The notes under the pieces were generated by a model. That model ran no database searches. It was given only the letters and a program-made list of their open reading frames with translations, and had not been told where the DNA came from. Below, piece after piece: positions 9,781 to 17,014 of a stretch of DNA of 64,000 nucleotides; position 1 is the stretch's first letter, and each line of letters starts with the position of its first letter. Source of the stretch: Clostridium sp. (lineage in GTDB: Bacteria; Bacillota; Clostridia; Clostridiales; Clostridiaceae). A program made the translations under genes and the position numbers. The stretch spans positions 2,295,958 to 2,359,957 of the forward strand of contig NZ_JAKVOI010000001.1 of assembly GCF_022482905.1 (NCBI RefSeq), read 5' to 3'.

Positions 9781-10842
9781 TTATTTAGTAGTATCTGGAA
9801 CAGGCTTAGATTCTCTGGTTTTTAATACATCTTTCAGGTAGGTGCTGTTGTACATCTTTTTAGTATTGTCAGGCATTTCATCAATCATTTTTACCTTCTT
9901 CAAGAATTCCGCAATTTTTTCTGTCGTATAAGGCAGGTATGAATAATTATCCTGTTGTTTATCCATTGCATCTATAGAATCCTTAATAGTAAACAATTTG
10001 GAACCACTCATTGCAACCTTCATTTCATCTGCAGAAATTCCGGCACCTTTTGCCATGTCTTGAATAGCTTTGTCTTTGTTCTTTGCATAGAATTCCATGG
10101 AATCATAATATGCATTTACAACTTTTTCAATATCGGATTTTCCATTTTGAACCATATCCTTGTTGGCAACCAATACATCAGGAATCAATCCTGGAGTATC
10201 CTTGGAGCTCACCAGCAGCTTACTGCCATCTTTAGACAATGCCTTGCTGAGAGAAGGCTCCCACAAGCATGCTGCATCAACTTTTCCAGACAAAAATGCT
10301 GGAGCTGCATCAGCTATGGACAAATTTACAAATTTTACGTCCTTTTCCGTCATGCCGGCTGTTTTCAATGCATTGAGCAGGAAGAAATGTTCTATTGTTC
10401 CATATTCAGTAGCAACAGATTTTCCCTTTAAATCCTTGATGCTGTTTATACCTTTTCCCGCTACAAGACCATCCGCACCATTGGAATTATCCAATAACAG
10501 CACTGTTTCGAATCCAATGTCATTAACATATGGTGCAATAATGTCCGGTACTGCTGCGGACAACATGTCAATTTTTCCTGTATTGAAAGCCTGCACGCTA
10601 TCACTATATACCGGGAAATAAACCAATTTTACATTTATCCCCCTTGCTTTGAAGAATCCTTCCGCCTGAGTGATATACCATGTATAAAATGCCGGATATG
10701 CTGAAATACCCAGTTTATATACCTTTTCACTGCTTGATTTGTCATTGCTGCCGCCCGTTTTACTCTGGCATCCGGTAAATGCCATAATGAATACCATCAA
10801 CATAATTGATATTGATATGACTCTCTTGTTTAACTTTTTCAT
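9781..10842 (-). CDS. NitT/TauT-type substrate-binding lipoprotein
   Basis: 353-aa periplasmic-binding-type protein of the NMT1/SsuA family. A lipoprotein signal peptide ends in the lipobox AFTGC with the acylated cysteine near residue 25. The mature part shows the family pattern GISAYPAFYTWYITQAEGFF and ACLWEPSLS. It should be anchored outside the membrane and deliver substrate to the permease encoded next. Transporters of this type are repeatedly found with DUF1989 and carboxylase genes in guanidine loci (family knowledge). The ligand itself cannot be read from sequence. Confidence 0.9.
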   Translation of the reverse strand: MKKLNKRVISISIMLMVFIMAFTGCQSKTGGSNDKSSSEKVYKLGISAYPAFYTWYITQAEGFFKARGINVKLVYFPVYSDSVQAFNTGKIDMLSAAVPDIIAPYVNDIGFETVLLLDNSNGADGLVAGKGINSIKDLKGKSVATEYGTIEHFFLLNALKTAGMTEKDVKFVNLSIADAAPAFLSGKVDAACLWEPSLSKALSKDGSKLLVSSKDTPGLIPDVLVANKDMVQNGKSDIEKVVNAYYDSMEFYAKNKDKAIQDMAKGAGISADEMKVAMSGSKLFTIKDSIDAMDKQQDNYSYLPYTTEKIAEFLKKVKMIDEMPDNTKKMYNSTYLKDVLKTRESKPVPDTTK

Positions 10843-10877
10843 ATTTATGCCCCCTTTTATTTATTAATATTTCTATA

Positions 10878-11231
10878 TTACATCAGTGAATTTACACCGC
10901 TTTCGCCTGTTCTAATTCTTGTGCCATCTTCCACATCAACTACAAATATCTTCCCATCTCCGGAGTTACCTGTTTGATTTATACTTTTAACTATATCAAT
11001 TAAAGTATCAACATCTTCATCCCTGCAGAATATTTCCATCATCTTCTTTGATACAAAAGGACGTTTGTTATATTTCAGCAGTTTATCTCCATTTTTCGTG
11101 ACATAGTCTACACTGCTTTTGCCTCTTCCAAGAACATCTTTGCTGCTTAAAGAAAAAAAATTGTTCTTTACCAGAGCTTCTTTTGTTTTATAGTATCTAT
11201 TTGGGCGTAAAATAATATACACTAGTTTCAT
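10878..11231 (-). CDS. NifI2-like P-II signal protein
   Basis: 117-aa P-II family protein with the C-terminal signature GDGKIFVVDVEDGTRIRTGE. The T-loop region (GRGKSSVDYVTKNGDKLLKYNKRP) resembles NifI2 rather than GlnB/GlnK, and I see no canonical uridylylated tyrosine motif. The start chosen is the ATG 6 nt after TTGGAGG; a TTG 12 nt upstream opens the same frame but lies in the ribosome site. NifI1/NifI2 pairs sense 2-oxoglutarate and ATP and switch nitrogenase off in archaea and anaerobes. Here the partner is the adjacent NifI1-like gene and the neighbours are a carboxylase and a transporter, with no nif gene in the window. Confidence 0.85.
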   Translation of the reverse strand: MKLVYIILRPNRYYKTKEALVKNNFFSLSSKDVLGRGKSSVDYVTKNGDKLLKYNKRPFVSKKMMEIFCRDEDVDTLIDIVKSINQTGNSGDGKIFVVDVEDGTRIRTGESGVNSLM

Positions 11232-11251
11232 AAAGGCCTCCAATCTCCTGT

Positions 11252-11575
11252 TTATTCTTCCTTGCCGGAACTTATTGTTACACTCTTCTCAACAGGAATT
11301 ACAAAAATTTTTCCATCACCAAAAGATCCTTCCTTATCCGTTCTTGCATTCTGAATAATGATCTTTTTTATTTCCTCTACATGTTCATCTTCTACAACCA
11401 TCATGATCATTTCCTTTGGGATTTCATCATAAGAAACGTCTCCTACCTTTAACCCTCGCTGCTTTCCTCTTCCCAATATGCTGATTCTTGTTGCTGAAGC
11501 ATAGCCCTGATCACAAAGAACATTTAGAACTTCATTCGCTTTTTCAGGTCTTACTATGGCTTTTATCATTTTCAC
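11252..11575 (-). CDS. NifI1-like P-II signal protein
   Basis: 107-aa P-II protein. VKMIKAIVRPEKANEVL at the N-terminus, GRGKQRGLKVGDVSYDEIPK in the T-loop and GDGKIFVIPVEKSVTISSG at the end match the NifI1 pattern closely. I place the start at a GTG at 11575 because AAAGGAG lies 8 nt upstream and NifI1 proteins normally begin at this point; a TTG 18 nt further up would swallow the ribosome site. The stop is 20 bp from the NifI2-like start. The pair probably forms a hetero-oligomer that reports nitrogen status to the carboxylase or the transporter; the target is inference. Confidence 0.87.
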   Translation of the reverse strand: MKMIKAIVRPEKANEVLNVLCDQGYASATRISILGRGKQRGLKVGDVSYDEIPKEMIMMVVEDEHVEEIKKIIIQNARTDKEGSFGDGKIFVIPVEKSVTISSGKEE

Positions 11576-11630
11576 AATTTTATCTCCTTTCAATTTTTCA
11601 TATTGTACAGTTCAAACCTTATTTTTACCT

Positions 11631-12281
11631 TTATTCGTCCCAAATATAAACTGCATTTGGTGTTGGTTCATATCCACTGCACGGATTGTTTATTTGTGGA
11701 CAATTGCTTATTAAAATCATGGTGTCATTCAGAGCTTTAAATTCTACGTAGGAACCTGGTTTTGAAATACCATCCAGAAATTCAAATCTCCCATCTTCCA
11801 ATTTTAATATCTGGGCAAACAAATTAACATTCGGTACCAGGTCTACTTTACAGTACTTGTCTGCATGATCTGAAATTTTCATAAGGAACGTATCCCTGCA
11901 GGTTTTCATGTGAAGTGTATGATGCCCGTATCTTACTGTATTACTTTCAGTTGCACATGCACCTCCCATTGTGTCATGACAAGTACAGGTGTCTGCAACA
12001 ATCTCGAGCAGCTCTTTTCCGGATTCTGTTACCAGTACTGTTCCCACATTGATATACAATTTCTCCTGACGAACAATTGTCTGGGTTGCACTGTAATGAT
12101 CTTCAGGATTATGCAAGTCATAGCATAAAAAATCCAGGCCCTGATTACCTTTCAAATCTACAATTCTGAGAGTTTGACCTTTAACAAGAGGATGCATCCA
12201 CCCATCTCCTGCAGGTATAATCTTTTCATATATTGCAGTTTCTATTTTTTTATCACTAAATGTTTTCTCAAACTCAATCAT
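11631..12281 (-). CDS. DUF1989 protein, UAAP1/carboxyguanidine deiminase-like, second copy
   Basis: 216-aa DUF1989 protein of the 'urea carboxylase-associated protein 1' type. Family members work as heteromeric pairs that deiminate carboxyguanidine to allophanate and ammonia. The conserved GGACATESNTVRY and CPQINNPCSGY motifs are present. The usual GRHD sequence reads TCHD here (T100, C101, H102, D103), whereas the upstream copy has GRHD. The start at 12281 has GAGGGGAG in front and matches the paralogue; an upstream in-frame start would overlap the previous gene by 47 bp. This is the second member of the second DUF1989 pair. Confidence 0.85.
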   Translation of the reverse strand: MIEFEKTFSDKKIETAIYEKIIPAGDGWMHPLVKGQTLRIVDLKGNQGLDFLCYDLHNPEDHYSATQTIVRQEKLYINVGTVLVTESGKELLEIVADTCTCHDTMGGACATESNTVRYGHHTLHMKTCRDTFLMKISDHADKYCKVDLVPNVNLFAQILKLEDGRFEFLDGISKPGSYVEFKALNDTMILISNCPQINNPCSGYEPTPNAVYIWDE

Positions 12282-12300
12282 GTCTATTCTCCCCTCTTTA

Positions 12301-13020
12301 CTAAATTCCCAGCAAGGTATTATATTCCCAGGTGTTTTCAAAAGCACGTCTTGTATACTTTGAATAATTCACACAATAATCCAATCCATCTACAGGAGGA
12401 GCTTCTAATATTTCAATTTTAATCGGTACTGATGGATATTCTCTTTTCTCATCCAGTGGATTTGGAGTATTTGAAAGAACTATGTATACATCCATTTCCG
12501 TACGAATGGTTACAGAAGCTTCTTTAGGGCAATAATCTTTTATAAAAATCAAATTTCCTCTTTGATCAGCATCGACTTTGGAAAAGAAGTTGACTGGAGG
12601 CATCAAATCCCTCTTGCTCATTCCATTTTTAGTTAATTCATTAATAAAGTTTTCCTGACCTGACTTTAAATATTTATTTCCGTCCTTCTGGTAACTTGTA
12701 ACACCGTATTTTTCATCTGTCATAACTCTGGTAGTATAACCAGTTACCGTATCATGTCCATCCAAATCATCTTCCACAATGCTTGCAAGTGCCCTTCCAC
12801 AGTCACTTATAATTGCATGTCCTTTTTTTAAGAAAAATGAGTGCTGTGCCTTTATAGTGTCTGGTGCATTATAATGTTCCGACAAATTTCTGAAATTATA
12901 CATCAGTACGGCCAGATTTGCTCCTTCCCCCAAAGCAGTAAACTTAATAAGTCTCTCCTTACAAATATTACCTGACCAGCGGTCCCCCGGAGCAAGGGTT
13001 TTATTCCATATTATATTCAT
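12301..13020 (-). CDS. DUF1989 protein, UAAP2-like, second copy
   Basis: 239-aa DUF1989 protein of the 'urea carboxylase-associated protein 2' type. It aligns along its whole length with the copy at 13727-14446 (RWSGNI start, YNAPDTIKAQH, TGYTTRVMTDEKYG, NTPNPLDEKREYP). At the probable active-site loop it has DGHD (87-90), while the other copy has the canonical GWHD. With the gene after it, it forms the second tandem pair. It is expected to be cytosolic and partner with a UAAP1-type subunit; whether the substitution changes substrate or makes it a regulatory subunit is unknown. Confidence 0.85.
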   Translation of the reverse strand: MNIIWNKTLAPGDRWSGNICKERLIKFTALGEGANLAVLMYNFRNLSEHYNAPDTIKAQHSFFLKKGHAIISDCGRALASIVEDDLDGHDTVTGYTTRVMTDEKYGVTSYQKDGNKYLKSGQENFINELTKNGMSKRDLMPPVNFFSKVDADQRGNLIFIKDYCPKEASVTIRTEMDVYIVLSNTPNPLDEKREYPSVPIKIEILEAPPVDGLDYCVNYSKYTRRAFENTWEYNTLLGI

Positions 13021-13032
13021 TTAATTCCCTCC

Positions 13033-13689
13033 TTAATTTTTCTTGTCCCATATGACTAATCTAACCGGCGTAGGATTATATGCATTACAGGGGTTGTTCA
13101 ACTGAGGACAATTGCTTATTAGAACCATGACATCCTCCAGAGCTTCCAGTTCTACGTAACAACCCGGTGCGGAAACCCCGTCGTCAAACTTCAAGCCGCC
13201 TTCTTTAGTAACCGGAACATTCATAAAAAAGTTGATATTTGGTGCCAGATCTCTTTTCATATAGAATTCATCCTTATTTGCAAGTTGAAGCATAAAACTG
13301 TCACGACAGTTATGCATATAATCTTTTTCTCTTGCATATCTCACAGTATTGCTCTGGGAAGAGCAGGCACCCCCAAGAGTATCATGCCTTCCACAGATAT
13401 CTGCAACAATCTTCAATATTGGTTTTCCAGATTCCGTTCTCAAAATACTTCCCGTTGTCAAATATATATTTTTCTGTCCTATTATGGTCGATATTGCTCC
13501 ATAATGATCCTGTGGATTATGAATATCATAGAAAGTCGTATCCACTGCCTGATTTCCACCAAGATCCACAATTCTAAATGTCTGGCCCTTTCTCAGCTCA
13601 TGCATCCATCCGTCTCCAGCCAGTAATGTTTCATCATATACTGCATCTTCTATTTTTAAATCACTTTCTTTTCTTATAAAACCGTTCAT
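13033..13689 (-). CDS. DUF1989 protein, UAAP1/carboxyguanidine deiminase-like, first copy
   Basis: 218-aa DUF1989 protein with the canonical motifs of the UAAP1 group: [25 protein letters not shown] (G100, R101, H102, D103) and [16 protein letters not shown]. Together with the preceding UAAP2-type gene it should form the heteromeric carboxyguanidine deiminase that feeds allophanate hydrolase (established for other bacteria; assignment here by family). It starts 37 bp after the upstream gene's stop, with AAGGAG in the gap. Of the two UAAP1-type copies this is the one with intact motif residues and so the better candidate for the active enzyme. Confidence 0.88.
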   Translation of the reverse strand: MNGFIRKESDLKIEDAVYDETLLAGDGWMHELRKGQTFRIVDLGGNQAVDTTFYDIHNPQDHYGAISTIIGQKNIYLTTGSILRTESGKPILKIVADICGRHDTLGGACSSQSNTVRYAREKDYMHNCRDSFMLQLANKDEFYMKRDLAPNINFFMNVPVTKEGGLKFDDGVSAPGCYVELEALEDVMVLISNCPQLNNPCNAYNPTPVRLVIWDKKN

Positions 13690-13726
13690 ATTTATCTCCT
13701 TCCCTGTTTAAATCAATTTGTTTGAT

Positions 13727-14446
13727 TTAATACCCCATTAAATTGTAATAATCCCACGTATTTTCAAATGCGCGGTAATTTTCCGGCCTGTAATTTACAC
13801 ATTCATCGTTCAAATCCACAGGTGGTGCATCATATATTTCAACGGAAACTGGAACAGCCGGATATTCGGTACGCTCGTCTAAAGGGTTTGGCGTATTTGA
13901 TAAAATCAATATTATGTCCATTTCCGTACGAAGAGTAACAGTCGCACCTTCACTGCAGTGCTTCTCATCATAATGCATGCTTCCATCACCTTCACAATAA
14001 ACCTTTGAAAAGAGATTTACACATGGTACCAGATCCCTGACATTCATATTGTTTCTCACAAGTTCCACTGCGAAATTTTCCTCTCCACTTCTAAACCATT
14101 CATTGCGCACATCCTGATACTTGCTGTTGCCGTACTTTTCATCTGTCATCTTTCTTGTACTATAACCTGATATGCTGTCGTGCCATCCAAGACTGTCCTC
14201 GGTTATGCTGGCAAGCACTCTGCCATTGTCACTCATTAGAACATTGCCTTTAGTAAGATGAGATGTAAATTGTGCCTTTAGAGTATCCGGCATGTTATAT
14301 CTTTCTGAAGTATCTCTCATGTTGTACATAAGCATTGATACATTGGCACCCGATTTTAATGCCTTAAAGTGTATGTATCTTCCTCTTCCTATATTGCCCG
14401 ACCACTTTTCACCGGGTTTTAAAGTTTTAGACCATATTCTCTGCAT
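13727..14446 (-). CDS. DUF1989 protein, UAAP2-like, first copy
   Basis: First gene of the operon, 239 aa. It shows the UAAP2 pattern: KWSGNIGRGRYIHF, YNMPDTLKAQF, TEDSLGWHDSISGYST (GWHD at 87-90), RDLVPCVNLFSK and NTPNPLDERTEYP. A sigma-A type promoter lies about 110 bp upstream. In other bacteria this protein is one subunit of carboxyguanidine deiminase; older annotations call it urea carboxylase-associated protein. A guanidine-I riboswitch often precedes such genes, but I find none in this leader, so control is more likely through the divergent LuxR-type regulator. Confidence 0.88.
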   Translation of the reverse strand: MQRIWSKTLKPGEKWSGNIGRGRYIHFKALKSGANVSMLMYNMRDTSERYNMPDTLKAQFTSHLTKGNVLMSDNGRVLASITEDSLGWHDSISGYSTRKMTDEKYGNSKYQDVRNEWFRSGEENFAVELVRNNMNVRDLVPCVNLFSKVYCEGDGSMHYDEKHCSEGATVTLRTEMDIILILSNTPNPLDERTEYPAVPVSVEIYDAPPVDLNDECVNYRPENYRAFENTWDYYNLMGY

Positions 14447-14557
14447 ATGTCATTTCCACCTTTCTCTCTTTTCATTTATGTCGAAATAAAACAATTTATT
14501 AATAATTTATGCTGTTTTGTTGTGATTTTTTATTATTTTAATATTAATAATGATGAA

Positions 14558-14586
14558 ATTTTAACACAAAGAAAATTTGGTGACAA
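14558..14586 (-). promoter_or_regulatory. Promoter of the DUF1989/P-II/carboxylase operon
   Basis: On the minus strand TTGTCA (14586-14581), a 17-bp spacer and TAAAAT (14563-14558) form a near-consensus vegetative promoter about 110 bp upstream of the first operon gene. Confidence 0.7.
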
Positions 14587-14619
14587 TTATCCTAAATGTT
14601 GATTTTTTTAATAAAAAAA

Positions 14620-14644
14620 TAGAACTTCTAGCACTAAAGTTCTA
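14620..14644. promoter_or_regulatory. Inverted repeat between the divergent promoters (candidate operator)
   Basis: A perfect 8-bp dyad, TAGAACTT and AAGTTCTA with a 9-nt centre, lies between the two divergent promoters, about 33 bp upstream of the operon -35 box and 30 bp upstream of the regulator's -35 box. That position suits an activator site for the LuxR-type protein. On the minus strand it is followed by a T run, so a terminator-like hairpin is the alternative reading. Confidence 0.45.
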
Positions 14645-14673
14645 CTCATCCATCACATTTTTTACATCTATTT

Positions 14674-14702
14674 TTGACTTTTATAGTCATGTATGTTAAC
14701 AT
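14674..14702 (+). promoter_or_regulatory. Promoter of the LuxR-type regulator gene
   Basis: TTGACT (14674-14679), a 17-bp spacer and TAACAT (14697-14702). A 12-bp palindrome, TATGTTAACATA (14692-14703), covers the -10 region and could be an autoregulatory site. Confidence 0.55.
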
Positions 14703-14756
14703 AATAAAATATTAATATACAATTTTTCTTGATTTCACTTTAAGGGAGGTAAGATA

Positions 14757-15527
14757 ATGTCCAATATCAGTGAACATGATTGGCACGTAATCAACAATAT
14801 ACTTTTAGAAATATATTCACTGGATGATATTAAGGATATAGCAAATGAATTTTTAAGCCTGATTCGTGCTATTATCCCATACTCCAAGGCATATTTTATT
14901 TTATTTAATGAAAAACAATCAATTGATTACGAAAAATCCTCTTTTTATAACGTAACTGAAGAAAATATAAATAGATATATTAACTATTTTTACAATATAG
15001 ATTATGTAAGTTACATATTCAATTTCACGCAGCCTATAACTTTCAAGGATACTGATATTATAGCAGATGACTTAAGAGAAAAAACCGAATTTTATCAAGG
15101 ATTTCTACTTCCACAAAATATTCCTTATGGTGGAGGCATTTTATTTGTAAAAGAAAATAAGATACTAGGATTACTCAACCTTTTCCGTTCAAAAGAATTG
15201 GGGGATATAACACAAAGGGAACTGAGTATTCTTGAAATAATAAAAGATCATTTAAATAATATTCTGGCTTCCATTAGTTTAAGCAGTAAGGCTAATGACG
15301 GGAGAAAGAGTTTAAAATCAGCTAATTTTAAAAGATATAATTTATCCAATCGTGAGAACGAAATATTAAAACTGCTCATAAAAGGTTCCAGCAACAATGA
15401 GATTGGCAAAGCATTGTGTATCAGTATTTCCACTGTAAAAAAGCATGTCTACAACATATTTACCAAACTTGGTGTCAACAGTAGAATGCAGCTGATCAGG
15501 TTTATTGAAAATAATTATAAAATATAG
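14757..15527 (+). CDS. LuxR-family transcriptional regulator with GAF-like N-terminal domain
   Basis: 256-aa protein. The C-terminal LuxR/GerE helix-turn-helix (about 195-250) contains LSNRENEILKLLIKG and CISISTVKKHVYNIFTKLGV. The N-terminal 170 residues look like a GAF-type ligand-sensing fold; I recognise no receiver domain and no acyl-homoserine-lactone pocket signature. The start has GGGAGG 8 nt upstream. Divergence from the DUF1989 operon with a dyad between the promoters suggests it activates that operon in response to a small molecule, possibly guanidine or urea. That link is inferred from position only. Confidence 0.85.
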   Translation: MSNISEHDWHVINNILLEIYSLDDIKDIANEFLSLIRAIIPYSKAYFILFNEKQSIDYEKSSFYNVTEENINRYINYFYNIDYVSYIFNFTQPITFKDTDIIADDLREKTEFYQGFLLPQNIPYGGGILFVKENKILGLLNLFRSKELGDITQRELSILEIIKDHLNNILASISLSSKANDGRKSLKSANFKRYNLSNRENEILKLLIKGSSNNEIGKALCISISTVKKHVYNIFTKLGVNSRMQLIRFIENNYKI

Positions 15528-15649
15528 AAAATTTAATCGTAATGCAATTAGGATAATCTGGTGAAAAACAATTATCTTATTTTTTTATATCAGTTATACT
15601 ATGTTTAACTTGTCTATCCATTTCTGTCTGCTGAAGTACACAGCAAAAT

Positions 15650-15708
15650 CACTCTTTCCTGACAATAATTATAAATTAATTGTCTAAAATTATTGTTGGG
15701 AAAGAGTG
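15650..15708. terminator. Bidirectional terminator between the LuxR gene and the flavoprotein gene
   Basis: Two 21-nt arms, starting CACTCTTTCC and AATTATTGTT, pair fully apart from G-U wobbles around a 17-nt loop. The plus-strand side runs into CTTTTATT. It sits between convergent genes ending at 15527 and 15718. Confidence 0.75.
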
Positions 15709-15717
15709 GCTTTTATT

Positions 15718-16998
15718 CTAACTTACCAAATTCACGTTGAATATATTCAAGAGTCCAAGCCTTTTTATTCTTGATCTTATTTCATCCTTATCTATGGAGT
15801 ACAGTCCTCTTTCTTTCATCCTGCTGAAATATTCCGAGCCGGCAAATGTATATCTGTTCTTTCTGCCATCCTCAGTACGTATTTTACTGTTTGCATAATT
15901 TATTATATCGCCTATGATCGTATCTGTAGGCAATATTACAGTCGGCTTCTTCAAGCCATATCTCACTGCATTGTGCCCGGCAAGTGATCCAGTGCATATA
16001 GCCTCAGTATGCCCTACAAACAATCCGCTCTTTTCTCCACCGCAGAAAAGATTTTTTACTCCCTTTACTCTCAAATCATTGTACACAGGAGCAACAGACA
16101 AGTATCTTATGGAATTCCCCTTGCCGCCAGAATACGGGTCTATAAATTTCGCACTCTCAAGTCCATGTATTTTCCTCAATTTTTCAAGTGGGTAATAGGA
16201 TGTCATAAGTTTTACATGTCCGGTATCAAGAAGGACTACATTTTCTGCAAATTCCTTCAGTGCATACTGCTGGCATACCTTTGCCTTCAACTTATCCATA
16301 TTGACATCTTCTTTCGGCACCTTAAGAACTACAACCCCTTTTTCTTCAAGTTCACTCAGGATATCCACGGCAATTGTCTCCTTTGCCAGTTTACAGGAAC
16401 CGCTGAAAGCTCCATAATTTCCATCAAGCCTTTCTCCGTGAAGGTCCTCCACCCCGGCGCACTTGCTTATGCTTATCCTCGGTCCAAAGGATGGACATCT
16501 AAGTACACACATGGAACATCCATTTCCATACTTTATGCAATTTCCCATTGGTCCTGTAGAACCCGTGGTTTCAACAAATACATCCCCTTCTTCATAATCC
16601 CCAGCTGAAGTATATATTCCACTTATCCTGTTTCCATCCATCCTGACATCGACAACTCTTGAAATCAAATTTAGTTTTATTCCGCTGTCAAGGAGATATT
16701 TTCTGACTACAGGTTCTATTTTATTTACATCATATAGCCATGCATGTGCATGTCCCGGGAAATCAATATTCCTATGTCTTGTAAGACTATCCGTAATATT
16801 TATCAAATCCCCGGCACCCAAGGCTTGAATTTCTTCTGCTGCGGTATATCTGCCGTTGTTCCTCATTATTCCCCCTACATTTCCGAGTCCAAGCACCATA
16901 TCGGTTTTTTCATAGATGACAACATCTGCGCCGGCTTTTTTAGCAGTAAGTGCTGCTGCACAGCCAGACCATCCTGAACCTATAACTACTATTTTCAT
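15718..16998 (-). CDS. FAD-dependent oxidoreductase (GidA-like fold) with Cys cluster
   Basis: 426-aa flavoprotein. It begins with the dinucleotide-binding motif VVIGSGWSGCAAA (3-15) and keeps a late FAD motif, KNLFCGGEKSGLFVGHTEA, as in GidA/FAD_binding_2-type enzymes. A cysteine cluster, NGCSMCVLRC (C-x2-C-x3-C, near residue 160), suggests an iron-sulfur or redox-thiol site. The substrate is unknown. The gene follows the PyrK-like reductase by 16 bp on the same strand, so the two probably form one complex in which the PyrK-like protein passes electrons from or to NAD(P)H. I do not recognise a characterised pathway for the pair. Confidence 0.7.
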   Translation of the reverse strand: MKIVVIGSGWSGCAAALTAKKAGADVVIYEKTDMVLGLGNVGGIMRNNGRYTAAEEIQALGAGDLINITDSLTRHRNIDFPGHAHAWLYDVNKIEPVVRKYLLDSGIKLNLISRVVDVRMDGNRISGIYTSAGDYEEGDVFVETTGSTGPMGNCIKYGNGCSMCVLRCPSFGPRISISKCAGVEDLHGERLDGNYGAFSGSCKLAKETIAVDILSELEEKGVVVLKVPKEDVNMDKLKAKVCQQYALKEFAENVVLLDTGHVKLMTSYYPLEKLRKIHGLESAKFIDPYSGGKGNSIRYLSVAPVYNDLRVKGVKNLFCGGEKSGLFVGHTEAICTGSLAGHNAVRYGLKKPTVILPTDTIIGDIINYANSKIRTEDGRKNRYTFAGSEYFSRMKERGLYSIDKDEIRSRIKRLGLLNIFNVNLVS

Positions 16999-17014
16999 AA
17001 AATGAAATGCCTCC

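Noticed and set aside
14447-14756. Guanidine-I (ykkC) riboswitch expected before a DUF1989/carboxylase operon
   Set aside because: None of its conserved sequence blocks is visible on either strand.
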